64,000 bases of DNA, taken from assembly GCF_014649375.1 (NCBI RefSeq), contig NZ_BMSX01000032.1, forward strand, positions 32,328-96,327, in the 5' to 3' direction. The position numbers were made by a program, and so were the translations under genes. This DNA comes from Streptomyces aurantiogriseus (GTDB taxonomy: Bacteria > Actinomycetota > Actinomycetes > Streptomycetales > Streptomycetaceae). A model generated the notes under the pieces. The model was not told the DNA's origin. It made no database searches and saw nothing but the letters and a program-made list of their open reading frames with translations. Positions 42,154 through 50,792 of the stretch are shown one piece after another. Position 1 is the first letter of the stretch. Every line of letters begins with the position of its first letter.

Positions 42154-42693
42154 GTGACATTCGGACTCAGGGCCCCATGGCGTCTCGACGGCCCGTCCAA
42201 GAGCTTCACTTGGCCCGCGAGAGGTCTGTGGGCAGCGGCCGGATCCGTGATCGCCGGGGTTCTCATGGCCTCACCCGCGGCCGCCGCAGGCACACCGGTC
42301 CCGCCGAACACGACGAACTCGGCGACCGCGGCAACAGGCGCCAAGGGGCTCAGCGCCCTCGATCTGAGGAAGGATCAGAAGATCGTGCGGGCCGTCGTGA
42401 GAGACGACGGTACTCTCGTCGCCGGACAGAGCTTCGGCGCCTCGTCGGCGACCAGGGTCGAGAACCCCGTCGGCACCTATCAGGTCTGCTTCGACGTACC
42501 GGTCACCAACGGTACCTACGTCGCAAGCATCGGAATTCCCGGCAACAGCGGGGTGTCGGCACCCGGTGAGATCACCGTCGTGGGCCGGGCCGGCACCGAC
42601 AACTGTCTGTACATTCAGACGTTCGACTCGACAGGGGTGCTGGCAGACCGCAGCTTCCACGTGGTCGTGGTGTACACCAAGAAGCGTGACTGA
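42154..42693 (+). CDS. Secreted protein of unknown function
   Basis: A 179-residue exported protein. The hydrophobic core GLWAAAGSVIAGVLMASPAAAAG after a basic leader is a signal peptide. The mature part reads as a beta-rich domain (KIVRAVVRDDGTLVAGQSFG, NPVGTYQVCFDVPVTNGTYV, DNCLYIQTFDSTGVLADRSFH) with two Cys residues likely to form a disulfide. It resembles small secreted beta-sandwich proteins of Streptomyces; the family is not named. The start is a GTG with AAAGGGAAGC upstream. A strong hairpin terminator lies 27 nt downstream. Confidence 0.65.
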   Translation: MTFGLRAPWRLDGPSKSFTWPARGLWAAAGSVIAGVLMASPAAAAGTPVPPNTTNSATAATGAKGLSALDLRKDQKIVRAVVRDDGTLVAGQSFGASSATRVENPVGTYQVCFDVPVTNGTYVASIGIPGNSGVSAPGEITVVGRAGTDNCLYIQTFDSTGVLADRSFHVVVVYTKKRD

Positions 42694-42719
42694 ACAGGAA
42701 CTCGGGGAGTACTCCTGAT

Positions 42720-42773
42720 CCGGCGGGCCGGCCAACGTGCGTGCACAGGCACAGCAGTTGGCCGGCCCGCCGG
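42720..42773. terminator. 17-bp terminator hairpin
   Basis: CCGGCGGGCCGGCCAAC (42720-42736) pairs perfectly with GTTGGCCGGCCCGCCGG (42757-42773), 20-nt loop, followed by CTTCTTGT. It ends the secreted protein transcript. Confidence 0.92.
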
Positions 42774-43180
42774 CTTCTTGTGCTTCCAGAACACGGTGAC
42801 GGTCTCGCTCGGCGGCACCGCGCACCGGGCCGGCCGACCGCAGGGCCTCGGGCAGGGCGCACGGACGGGGGCGGACGGCGCAGGGGAAGGGGCAGGGGGC
42901 CGTTGGGCGTGCGCCCTGGTACGGCCGCCCGCCCGACGCCTACAGTGTTCCGCCCAGCCCTGCGGCGCGGATCCGGCGGGGCGAGTCCCACCACTGACGT
43001 GGTCACCGGCCGTCCCGGCCCGGCCCTCGCCCGGACCCGGCCCGGCCCGCACACCGGCGCGGCTTCCAGGGCGACGGCTGCGACGACCACCCGCGCGACA
43101 GGCACCACCCCGTGACGCCGTTCGGGCCGCGCAGCCGGGTGCCCGGTCCGGGCGCGCGTCGAGAGCCACTGGAGGCCGCT
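42774..43180. other. Gene-free upstream region of the ATP-grasp gene
   Basis: About 400 bp of very GC-rich sequence with no frame I can support as coding. A start at GTG 43112 would extend the ATP-grasp gene by 23 residues, but the added sequence is low-complexity and lacks a ribosome site. No operator or hairpin stands out. Confidence 0.45.
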
Positions 43181-44203
43181 GTGTCCCGACCGTGCATCGC
43201 CCTGATCGCCGACCCCACGTCGCCCGAAGGCTGCCGGGAGTACCTCGCCGAGGCGGTGGAACTGCTCACCGGCACACCGCCCGTCCGCATCGACTCCCGG
43301 CACTTCGCGACCGGCGGCACCGGCCGCGGCGTCCGCGACGGAGGCCGCTTACGGCTCCAAGTTCCGCAAGAAGAACTGGACTTGGTGCCCGACATCGTCG
43401 TCCTCTACGAGATCCCGCCGCACCGCCGTCGCTCCCTCGCCGCCTTCCAGGACGTCCTGGAACGCCATGACGTGGTCACCCTCGGCACCGGCACGGAGGC
43501 CTGGCGCACGGCGACGGAGAAGAACCTGACCGTCGAACGCTTCCGCCGGGACGGCATCGCCCAGATGGAGACCGTCGTGCTGTCCCGGCCCTCCGCGCGC
43601 GAGGCTGCCGACGCCTTCGAGCGGCTCGGCCACGACACCTGGGCCCGCCCGGTCGTCGGCACCGGCGGCAACGACACCTTCCACGTCACCACCCCGGCCC
43701 AACTGGAGGACGCCACCGCCTACTACGCCAAGCACGGCACCGACTGGATGCTCTCCCGCGACGCGGGCAACGTCACCGCCGACGGACTACGCCACCAGTT
43801 CCGCGTCTTCGTCCTCGGCGGCCGCGTCGTGCACGCCCGCGAGCACCTCCAGCCCGAGCCCGACGCCCCCTGCAACACCTGCCAGGGCGCCACCGCCGTC
43901 CACATCGCCCCGCCGGACCTGCCGCCCCGTCTCGCCGAACTGGCGGTCGCCGCCACCGCGTCGGTGGGGCTGCCCTTCGCCGGGGTCGACCTGGCCGTGG
44001 AGAACGGCGGGGTCGTCTTCGAGGTCAACGTCCAGCCCGCCTTCGTCGACGGCGAAGTCGAGGTCGACGCGGTGGCCGTGCCGTACATCCAGGCACATCT
44101 GGACGCCCACGCCCTGGCGCGGGGCGCCCGCGGCACGGCCCGGCCGCCGCACGTGTCCGAGTCGATCGGTACGGGCCGCGAGGGTTTCACAACCTCAGCG
44201 TGA
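43181..44203 (+). CDS. ATP-grasp (RimK/glutathione synthase-like) ligase
   Basis: A 340-residue ATP-grasp enzyme, which would use ATP to join a carboxylate to an amine or thiol. The N-terminal half has SRPCIALIADPTSPEGCREY and DIVVLYEIPPHRRRSLAAFQ. TATEKNLTVERFRRDGI begins the ATP-grasp fold, FRVFVLGGRVVHAREHLQ lies in the nucleotide-binding part, and GVDLAVENGGVVFEVNVQP carries the metal-binding Glu/Asn pair. The substrate is unknown; RimK-like modification and peptide ligation are both possible. The GTG at 43181 (GGAGG 5 nt upstream) is chosen. Its 3' end overlaps the end of the convergent phosphatase gene by 17 nt. Confidence 0.8.
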   Translation: MSRPCIALIADPTSPEGCREYLAEAVELLTGTPPVRIDSRHFATGGTGRGVRDGGRLRLQVPQEELDLVPDIVVLYEIPPHRRRSLAAFQDVLERHDVVTLGTGTEAWRTATEKNLTVERFRRDGIAQMETVVLSRPSAREAADAFERLGHDTWARPVVGTGGNDTFHVTTPAQLEDATAYYAKHGTDWMLSRDAGNVTADGLRHQFRVFVLGGRVVHAREHLQPEPDAPCNTCQGATAVHIAPPDLPPRLAELAVAATASVGLPFAGVDLAVENGGVVFEVNVQPAFVDGEVEVDAVAVPYIQAHLDAHALARGARGTARPPHVSESIGTGREGFTTSA

Positions 44204-46115
44204 ACCACGTCGTCTTGCCCTCGTCCGTCGGCCGCACGCCCCAGCTGTCGGCGAGGGCACGGACCAGGAGCAGACCGCGCCCGGACTCCTCTTCCTCCTC
44301 CGCCCGGCGCGGCTGCGGCAGCTGAGGGCTGCGGTCGCCGACCTCGACCGTGAGGTCGGTGGCCGTGCGGTGCAGATGCAGCGCGATCGGGCCCTCGCCG
44401 TGCTGGACGGCGTTGGTCAGCGTCTCCGACAGCAGCAGGAGGGCGTCGTCGGCGCGGTCCGCGCAGTGCCATGAGGTGAGCGCCTTGTGCAGGAAGGCGC
44501 GGCCCTCCGGGACGGAGGAGGGGACGGCCGGGAGGTCGGTGGTGACGGCCGCGAGCGGCGCGGCGGGCAGCTGGGCCAGCAGCAGGGTCACGTCGTCGTT
44601 GTGGCTCTCGGGGTCCGGCAGCAGGCCCGCCAGCACCTGGTCCGCCGCGGTCTCCAGAGACGGCGTGCCGGTGAAGAGGCCGTCCAGGAGGCCGGTGAGT
44701 TCATCGATGCGCATCTCGATGTCGGCGTCCGGCGTCTCGATGAGACCGTCCGTGTAGAGCACCAGGGTGGACCCCGGCGGTATCTCCGAACTGGACTGCT
44801 CGTACAGGATGTCCCCCACGCCGAGGGGCGCGTTGACCGGGCTGGCGAGGGCGCGGACGCCGTCGCCGGCACCGGCCACCAGGACCGGCAGATGGCCGGC
44901 CGAGCAGACGGTCACCGTGCCCGCGTCGGGGGCGATCACCAGGTAGCAGCAGGTGACGAGCTGGTCCGGTACGTCGAGGTCGGCGACGCAGGTGTCGAGC
45001 GCCCGCATCAGCTGCCGCGGCTGCATGCCGGTCTTCGCCAGGGCGTGCGCGGCCGAGCGCAACTGGCCCATCACGGCGGCGGCCTCGAGGCCGCGGCCCA
45101 TCACGTCACCGATCAGCACGCCCACCCGGTCGGCGCCCAGCGGGATCAGGTCGAACCAGTCGCCGCCCACACCGGCGCCCTGGGTGGCGGGCCGGTAGCG
45201 GCTGGCGGTGGCCAGGCCGGGCAGCGCGGGCGGGGTGCCCATCAGGCTGCGCTGCAGGGTGAGCGCGATGTGCCGCTGCTGCTCGTACAGGGCGGTGAGC
45301 TCGGCCTCCGCGCGCTTGCGGTCGCTGATGTCCCGCACGATCGCGCACGCCCCGACCACCGTGCCGTGCGTGTCCCGGGTCGGCCACAGCGTGACGTCCA
45401 CGTCCAGCAGGGCCCCGGTCCTGGTGACCCGCAACGTCTCGAAGTGCTCGACCTTACGGCCGCGCCGCAGCCGCTTGAGCAGTGCCCGCACGTCGCCGCG
45501 CAGCTCCGGCGGGGCCAGCAGGGAGACGTGCCGGCCGATGGCCTCCTCGGCGGTGTAGCCGTACAGGCGCTGCGCGGCCGCGTTCCAGTAGGTGATGCAG
45601 CCGTCGAGGGTGTGGGCGAGGATCGCGTCCTGCGAGGACTCCACCAGCGCGGCCAGCTCGTTGATCCGGGCCTCGGCCGCCTTCCGGTCGCTGACGTCCC
45701 GGACGGCCGCCGACACCAGCAGGCCCTCCGCCGTCTCCAGCGGGCTCAGACTGATCTCGACGGGGAACTCCGTGCCGTCCTTGCGCAGCCCGTGCAGTTC
45801 GAGCCCGGCACCCATGGGCCGGACCTGCCGGTTGGCCGCGTAACCGCCGCGGTGCGCGGTGTGCTGGCCACGGAAGCGGTGCGGGATCAGCAACTCGACC
45901 GGGTGGCCGAGCAGTTCCTCGCGGTCGTAGCCGAACAGGGCCTCCGTCTGGGCGTTGACGAGCCTGATCACGCCGGTGTCGTCGACGATGACCATCGCGT
46001 CCGGCGCCGCCTCCAGCAGCCCACGGAACCGCTCCTCGGCGCCGCCCTCCCGCGCGGGGGCGCGGCAGCCGCACCGTTGTCGTGCCGCCGGTTCCGCCTG
46101 CACCAAGTCGGCCAT
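44187..46115 (-). CDS. PAS-PAS-PP2C (SpoIIE-type) phosphatase with HATPase anti-sigma domain
   Basis: A 642-residue switch protein. PAS 1 (about 30-150, MVIVDDTGVIRLVNAQTEALF) and PAS 2 (about 155-275, ILAHTLDGCITYWNAAAQRLY) sense a signal. The SpoIIE/RsbU phosphatase domain (about 290-500) has GGDWFDLIPL, LIGDVMGRGLEA and NDDVTLLLAQL. The C-terminal HATPase_c domain (about 515-640; LLLLSETLTNAVQHGEGPI, ESGRGLLLVRALADSWG) is of the RsbW anti-sigma kinase type. One protein thus joins phosphatase and kinase for an anti-anti-sigma partner, as found repeatedly in Streptomyces. The ATG at 46115 is preceded by GAGGTGGAAC. Confidence 0.92.
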   Translation of the reverse strand: MADLVQAEPAARQRCGCRAPAREGGAEERFRGLLEAAPDAMVIVDDTGVIRLVNAQTEALFGYDREELLGHPVELLIPHRFRGQHTAHRGGYAANRQVRPMGAGLELHGLRKDGTEFPVEISLSPLETAEGLLVSAAVRDVSDRKAAEARINELAALVESSQDAILAHTLDGCITYWNAAAQRLYGYTAEEAIGRHVSLLAPPELRGDVRALLKRLRRGRKVEHFETLRVTRTGALLDVDVTLWPTRDTHGTVVGACAIVRDISDRKRAEAELTALYEQQRHIALTLQRSLMGTPPALPGLATASRYRPATQGAGVGGDWFDLIPLGADRVGVLIGDVMGRGLEAAAVMGQLRSAAHALAKTGMQPRQLMRALDTCVADLDVPDQLVTCCYLVIAPDAGTVTVCSAGHLPVLVAGAGDGVRALASPVNAPLGVGDILYEQSSSEIPPGSTLVLYTDGLIETPDADIEMRIDELTGLLDGLFTGTPSLETAADQVLAGLLPDPESHNDDVTLLLAQLPAAPLAAVTTDLPAVPSSVPEGRAFLHKALTSWHCADRADDALLLLSETLTNAVQHGEGPIALHLHRTATDLTVEVGDRSPQLPQPRRAEEEEESGRGLLLVRALADSWGVRPTDEGKTTWFTLRL

Positions 46116-46399
46116 GTTCCACCTCACTTTGCGCGACGATTCAGGCCATCACAGCGCCTTCACACCGTCTCCGCTCCGTGATGTCGCTTACTGACCGTTC
46201 ACGCCCGAACCTGGCCATCCGGCAGGCGAACCCAGTCGTTCACCACCAGCGCCGGTGTCCGCGCCGTCAGGACCTCGCCGCGGAAGAATGCCGGGCCGCG
46301 CCGCCGCATCGCCACCATGCGGCCCACGCCGAGCAGCAGCAGTCTGACGCCGGCAGCGCCTCGCATCGACTGCGTCGCCGTACCCTGGGCGCCGTGTAC

Positions 46400-47260
46400 A
46401 TGCCTGACGCACCCGGCGCGGTCGCGGCCCGCCTCACCGGAACGGCCGCGGTCCGCGAGCGCCCGCTGTCCGCAAGCCTGGCCGAGGTCGCTCTCGACGA
46501 CGGGCGCACGGTGATGGTCAAACGCGGTGACGGCACGGGCGCGGTGCGCGCCGAGGCGGCCGGGCTGCGCTGGCTGGCCGAGGCCGGCGCGGTCCACATC
46601 CCGTCCGTGCACGGGCACGACGAACGCTGGCTGGTGACCGACCGGGTGCCGACGGGCCGGCCGAGCCCGGAAACCGCCCGCCGGTTCGGCCGCGACCTGG
46701 CCGCCCTGCACTGCGCCGGGGCGCCCGCCTTCGGCGCTCCACCGCCGGGCGGCCCCCGGGACGCCTTCATCGGGCTCGCCCCCATGCGCAACGCCGACGG
46801 CGACGACTGGCCCGGCTGGTACGCCGAACACCGGGTGCTGCCGTACCTGCGGACGGCGGTCGACGACGGCGCGATACGCCCCGCCGAGACAGCCGTCGTC
46901 GAGCAGGTCTGCGAACGCCTGCCCGACCTCGCCGGTCCCGCCGAGCCACCCGCGCGACTCCACGGCGACCTCTGGACCGGCAACGTCCTGTGGGGCGAGG
47001 ACGGGCACGCCTGGATCATCGACCCGGCCGCGCACGGCGGACACCGCGAGACCGACCTCGCGATGCTGGAGCTCTTCGGCTGCCCCCACCTGGAGGAGGT
47101 GCTGGACGGCTACCAGGAGGCGGCACCGCTCGCCGACGGCCGGCCCGACCGCGTCGGACTGCACCAGCTCTTCCCGCTCCTCGTCCACGCGGTCCTGTTC
47201 GGCCGGACCTACGCCGAGCAGGCGCTGTCGGTGGCCGCGCGAGCCCTGCGGAACTGCTGA
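46400..47260 (+). CDS. Fructosamine kinase family protein
   Basis: A 286-residue kinase of the fructosamine/ketosamine-3-kinase group, which phosphorylates sugar-lysine adducts so they break down. VMVKRGDGTGAVRAEAAGLRW holds the ATP-lysine, RLHGDLWTGNVLW the catalytic Asp, and WIIDPAAHGGHRETDLAMLEL the metal-binding Asp and family signature. It begins at ATG 46400 or GTG 46394; neither has a strong ribosome site. It follows the divergent SpoIIE-type phosphatase gene after about 280 bp and ends at a terminator. Cytoplasmic deglycation repair is the likely role. Confidence 0.87.
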   Translation: MPDAPGAVAARLTGTAAVRERPLSASLAEVALDDGRTVMVKRGDGTGAVRAEAAGLRWLAEAGAVHIPSVHGHDERWLVTDRVPTGRPSPETARRFGRDLAALHCAGAPAFGAPPPGGPRDAFIGLAPMRNADGDDWPGWYAEHRVLPYLRTAVDDGAIRPAETAVVEQVCERLPDLAGPAEPPARLHGDLWTGNVLWGEDGHAWIIDPAAHGGHRETDLAMLELFGCPHLEEVLDGYQEAAPLADGRPDRVGLHQLFPLLVHAVLFGRTYAEQALSVAARALRNC

Positions 47261-47291
47261 AGAGGGCCCGGGCGGGTGGCCCGGGCCCTCT
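47261..47291. terminator. 13-bp hairpin after the fructosamine kinase gene
   Basis: AGAGGGCCCGGGC (47261-47273) pairs with GCCCGGGCCCTCT (47279-47291) around GGGTG, beginning at the base after the stop codon. It is GC-rich with a following GTGTCC; it should terminate the gene and may also serve the convergent small gene. Confidence 0.9.
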
Positions 47292-47344
47292 GTGTCCTTC
47301 GCCGATCGAGGCGCGCGAGGGACGCGCGCCCGGCCGGGGAACCG

Positions 47345-47695
47345 CTACATCCGGTCCCCCTTCGGCTTGCCCCGCTGGTCCGGGGTGCCGTGCGGCGGCG
47401 GACTGTGGGGCTGCGGTGAGGTCGCCGGCGACACCGGGGAGCCCGTGTGCCGCTGGGACTGCTCCGGACGCAGGGCTCCCGGATCGCCCGAGGTCGGTTC
47501 GGCGCCCGCCTCCAACTGCTCCAGCCGGGACGTCAGCAGCTCGGTGACCGGAAGCCGGTCGGCATGCGTCCGCTCGTAGGCGAGCAGCTCCTCCACCTCC
47601 CCGGCCGTGAGCGACCGTACACGGCTCTCCAGGCCGCCGATGGGCAGGTGGTCGTAGTCGGGCAGGGGCAGGGTGCTGCGGCCGTTGTCGGCCAT
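47345..47695 (-). CDS. Small hypothetical protein, helical N-terminus and disordered tail
   Basis: A 116-residue protein that is conserved-looking but unnamed. LPLPDYDHLPIGGLESRVRS followed by GEVEELLAYERTHADRLPV and ELLTSRLEQLEAG forms a helical region (about 10-65). The rest is Pro/Gly/Ser-rich and disordered. The central motif (LESRVRSL, LLAYERTHADR) appears in several actinobacterial small proteins thought to be lipid- or envelope-associated. No signal peptide or membrane helix. The ribosome site GGAAGTGAG precedes ATG 47695. Function unknown. Confidence 0.6.
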   Translation of the reverse strand: MADNGRSTLPLPDYDHLPIGGLESRVRSLTAGEVEELLAYERTHADRLPVTELLTSRLEQLEAGAEPTSGDPGALRPEQSQRHTGSPVSPATSPQPHSPPPHGTPDQRGKPKGDRM

Positions 47696-47759
47696 GGGGT
47701 CTCACTTCCGTTCGCAGGTGGCCTCGAGCGGTATCCGCGCGCGGGGCGCGGCGGCCCGC

Positions 47760-48125
47760 TCAGTGGGCGCCCAGACCTCCCCCGCCGAACGAGCCGCTGC
47801 TGCCCCGGCTCCAGCGCGGCCGCGTCTTGGACGCGCTCGTCCGGGTCTGCATGTTGGTCAGTTCGTACGGGGTGAGAGCGCGGCCGTCCTTCGGCATGAC
47901 GGGTACCTCGTCGGGCTCCCGGTTCTCCCGGACCTCGTGCACCGGTCCGTCCGGGGGCAGGTGCGGCTGCTCGTCGGGGCGCGGCCGGGGCGGCTCGCGC
48001 AGTTTGATACGCGCGCCCAGCCAGAAGCTGCCGGCCAACAGGGCCACGACGGCGATGCCGACCACGAACATGCCCAGGCTGAGCAGGCCGCTCGACGCGG
48101 CCAGCTGCATGCTTGCGGTAGTCAT
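47760..48125 (-). CDS. DUF6479-like single-pass membrane protein
   Basis: A 121-residue protein with one N-terminal transmembrane helix (about 10-38, GLLSLGMFVVGIAVVALLAGSFWLGARIKLRE). A charged Pro-rich tail follows, containing RPDEQPHLPPDGPVHEVREN and the conserved LTPYELTNMQTRTS, ending in a Gly/Ser cluster. The layout matches the small DUF6479 family of actinobacteria, function unknown. The C-terminal region faces the cytoplasm. It lies 64 nt upstream of the small hypothetical gene on the same strand; the two may be co-transcribed. Confidence 0.7.
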   Translation of the reverse strand: MTTASMQLAASSGLLSLGMFVVGIAVVALLAGSFWLGARIKLREPPRPRPDEQPHLPPDGPVHEVRENREPDEVPVMPKDGRALTPYELTNMQTRTSASKTRPRWSRGSSGSFGGGGLGAH

Positions 48126-48265
48126 AACAGGCGAATACCCCTGCAACCGGTCATGAACCGCCCGGTGGCGCCGGTCGCTCTGCGTGCGCACGGCGTCGCG
48201 GGCGGCGGCCGAAGCGGAGCGCAGGACCTGGTTTGACGCGGCCGGGCCCGGGCTACCCGCGCTGT

Positions 48266-48640
48266 GTGACTTCGACGACATCCCAACAGGAACTCTTCCG
48301 GTTCCTGGAGGACCGCTTCGCCTGTGCCCAGGCGTGCACCGAGTGTGCGCGTGCCTGTGCGACGCGCGCGAGCCTCGTGGATCCGGACGGGACGGAACTG
48401 CAGGAACTCGTCCGACGCAAGGGCATCATGTGCGCGGAGGTGTGCGACGCGACCTGCCGTGTGCTGTCCGAGAACAACCGGATGGACGAGACCGGCATCC
48501 GCGTCCAGCTCGAGTGGTGCCGGACCGTCTGCCTGGAGTGCGCGCACGTCTTCGACAAGTACCCGGGCGCCGAGGAGAGCGCGGCCGCGTGCCGAGCGTG
48601 CGCCCAGGCCTGCTCCGACTTCATGGCGACGCTCGGCTAG
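48266..48640 (+). CDS. DUF326 / four-helix-bundle Cys-rich copper-binding protein
   Basis: A 124-residue, Cys-rich helical protein. Thirteen Cys residues fall in the patterns FACAQACTECARACATRA, IMCAEVCDATCRVL, WCRTVCLECAHVF and CRACAQACSDF, spaced three or four residues apart so that they line one face of each helix. This is the layout of Csp1/DUF326 copper-storage proteins, whose inner Cys residues bind many Cu(I) ions. No signal peptide, so a cytosolic copper store is likely. The GTG at 48266 begins the recognisable protein; the ribosome site is poor. It is a single gene bounded by a terminator hairpin. Confidence 0.8.
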   Translation: MTSTTSQQELFRFLEDRFACAQACTECARACATRASLVDPDGTELQELVRRKGIMCAEVCDATCRVLSENNRMDETGIRVQLEWCRTVCLECAHVFDKYPGAEESAAACRACAQACSDFMATLG

Positions 48641-48641
48641 G

Positions 48642-48670
48642 GCCTGTCCGGCGTGATCCGCCGGACAGGC
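48642..48670. terminator. 12-bp bidirectional terminator hairpin
   Basis: GCCTGTCCGGCG (48642-48653) and CGCCGGACAGGC (48659-48670) are perfect complements with loop TGATC, starting 2 nt after the DUF326 stop and 10 nt before the end of the convergent repeat-protein gene. It can serve both. Confidence 0.93.
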
Positions 48671-48680
48671 GCTGGGCGCC

Positions 48681-50663
48681 TCAGCCGACCCCCCGGGTGC
48701 TCGCCTCGTCCAGGATCCGGCGCATGACCGCGACGGGCAGCGCCGGATGCCGGGCCGCGTCCTCCGCCGTCTCGATGTCCCGCAGCAGGGCCACCAGGAC
48801 CCGCGCGGGCAACTTCGAGTGCCGGGCGGCTGCGTACCGGACCCGGCTGTGCGGGTCGCTGAGCAGCCGTACCGCCGAGGCGGCCGACAGCCGGGGGTCG
48901 CTCGCGGCCCGCTCTCTGACCTCCTCGCTCGGGTCCCGGCCGAACCGCTCCACGAGCTCGGCCGTCGAGTCCGGGTCGTCCAGGGCCAGCCGGCGCATCC
49001 GGGGGCTGGGGTCGTCGGCGTACCGGAGCAGATCGCGGCGGGGGAAGCTGGGGTGGCCGTGCGGCCGGTCGGGATGGCTGAAGCTGCCGGTCCACCACCG
49101 CCACACCGACAGGAGCAGCTCGGGGGGCGCGTCCTCGCACGACTCGGCCAGGAAGAGGTGCACGACCCGGTCCTCGTCCCGGGCCAGCCGCTCGACCACG
49201 TCCGCCGGCAGCCGCCGGGCACGGGCGACGCTCCGGCGGACGGCGGGGTGGGCGGAGACGGCCAGGCGGCGCATGGCGTCCGGGTCGCCGTGGAGGGCCG
49301 TGACCCAGTCGAGGTCGTGCCGCATGTGCGCGTCGTCGCGCGGGAAGTCGACGCGGGCGCGTTCCTCCTCGGTGAGAGCCGGGTGCACCGACGCCTGGAA
49401 ACGAACCCTCTCGTCGGGGTCCTCGGCGAGGCGCAGGACCAGGTCCGTGTCCAGGTGCGGATTGCGCACGACGGAACGCCGTCCCTCCGGGTCCTGCTCA
49501 CGGACCAGCCGCTCGGCGAGGTCGCGCCGCAGCCGGCAGCCCTCCACCGCGCGGACCGGCAAGCCCTCGGCCTCGAACACGGACAGCGGCATCGGACGCT
49601 CCTCATGGTGCCGGAGCAGCGCGGCCCTACGGACCGTGCCGTCCGGGTCGGCGAGCAGCTCCTCGCGTGCCCGCTGGTCCAGATGCGGCCAGGCCGCCCC
49701 GCAGGCCGCGGCCCGCACGGAGGCCTGGGAGTCGCCGGCCAGGGCCACCAGAAGGGCCGCGGGCACGCCCGGGAACCGGGCGATCTCCTCCCGGACCAGG
49801 GCGGAGGGGTCGGCCGCGAGCCGCTCACAGGCGGAGACGGGGAGTTCGGTCCGCCGGTACCAGGCCGCCCAGACGAGGGACATCCGGCGCCGGGAGTCTT
49901 CCTCGGCCAGAATCAGCCGCACCCACTGCTCCGGTGTGACGTTCGGCTGGTGCTCGGCCAGCCTCCCCCGCACGTTCCAGTCCGGGTGGACGAGGGCCGC
50001 CTCCACGACCGCCGTCGGCTGGGGGCGGTACAGCAGGGGGCCCGACAGGCCCAGCAGGCCGATGCGTATGTCGTCCGGGGCGGCCGGGTTGCCGCCGAGA
50101 CCGTTCGCCCACAGCGCGCGCAGCCTCTCCGGCGTCTCCGGTCCCTCGAACAGCGACCGCCATGCTGCCGCCCGCTCCCGCGGGGTCTCCTCGGCCGCCG
50201 CCGCGGCCTCCGCCTCGATGCGCTCCGTGATCCGGTCGACCACGGTGATCCGGACGACGCCGTCCTGGTCGGCGGTCACGCCGAGTACGGTGTCCTCGCC
50301 GACCGGCATCGCGACGAACTCCGGCTGCGGACCGGGTCGTTCACCCAGCACACCGGCGAGGTCCCAGCCGGCGGTCAGCCGCACCCGCGTCCAGCTCCTC
50401 GGCCGGCAGCTCGGCCTGTCGCCCTCCACGTCGATGAGGAACGTCCCGTCCTCGCCGAACAGACCGTTCTCGGCCGCGAGCCGGTGCCACTGCGCGTTGA
50501 CCTCGTCGGCCCGGTCCCCCCGTACGGTCACCAGGGGCGCGGCCTCCCCGGAGGTGATCCGGCGCCAGGCCGCCCGGGCCGGGAGCACCTCCTCGGTCCG
50601 CCAGTGCTCCGCGGGCTCCAGACCGGCCCGCCGCAGCAGCTCCTTGAGCTCTTCTCCCGTCAC
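48681..50663 (-). CDS. Leucine-rich-variant / HEAT-like repeat protein
   Basis: A 660-residue repeat protein. The N-terminal 190 residues (KELLRRAGLEPAEHWRTEEV, AWRRITSGEAAPLVTVRG) are non-repetitive. From about residue 190 short helical units recur with the pattern (L/A)-x-x-L-A-x-D-P-x-x-x-V-R-x-x-(V/A)-A-x-x-P, for instance ERLAADPSALVREEIARFPG, VLRLAEDPDERVRFQASVHP and LLSDPHSRVRYAAARHSKLP. This is the LRV/HEAT style of Streptomyces, usually a protein-interaction scaffold. No enzymatic motif or export signal. The GTG start is supported only weakly; a divergent acyl-CoA dehydrogenase lies 130 nt away. Confidence 0.72.
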   Translation of the reverse strand: MTGEELKELLRRAGLEPAEHWRTEEVLPARAAWRRITSGEAAPLVTVRGDRADEVNAQWHRLAAENGLFGEDGTFLIDVEGDRPSCRPRSWTRVRLTAGWDLAGVLGERPGPQPEFVAMPVGEDTVLGVTADQDGVVRITVVDRITERIEAEAAAAAEETPRERAAAWRSLFEGPETPERLRALWANGLGGNPAAPDDIRIGLLGLSGPLLYRPQPTAVVEAALVHPDWNVRGRLAEHQPNVTPEQWVRLILAEEDSRRRMSLVWAAWYRRTELPVSACERLAADPSALVREEIARFPGVPAALLVALAGDSQASVRAAACGAAWPHLDQRAREELLADPDGTVRRAALLRHHEERPMPLSVFEAEGLPVRAVEGCRLRRDLAERLVREQDPEGRRSVVRNPHLDTDLVLRLAEDPDERVRFQASVHPALTEEERARVDFPRDDAHMRHDLDWVTALHGDPDAMRRLAVSAHPAVRRSVARARRLPADVVERLARDEDRVVHLFLAESCEDAPPELLLSVWRWWTGSFSHPDRPHGHPSFPRRDLLRYADDPSPRMRRLALDDPDSTAELVERFGRDPSEEVRERAASDPRLSAASAVRLLSDPHSRVRYAAARHSKLPARVLVALLRDIETAEDAARHPALPVAVMRRILDEASTRGVG

Positions 50664-50732
50664 GGGAGGTCATCCTGCCCCACCCGGGTCCGCCCTTCCC
50701 CGGCCTCTTCCCTCCCCGCCATTCCCAATTTC

Positions 50733-50746
50733 TGCAACACGTTCTA
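50733..50746. promoter_or_regulatory. KstR-like operator (TGCAACACGTTCTA)
   Basis: TGCAACACGTTCTA fits the KstR consensus TnnAACnnGTTnnA, the palindrome controlling steroid-side-chain and ring catabolism in actinobacteria. It lies 47 nt upstream of the acyl-CoA dehydrogenase start, in the divergent gap. A KstR-family regulator is not in the window. Confidence 0.65.
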
Positions 50747-50792
50747 CGGTGTGCGCCGTCAGGACACCGGCCTTGGGAAGCCAGGAGGCGCC

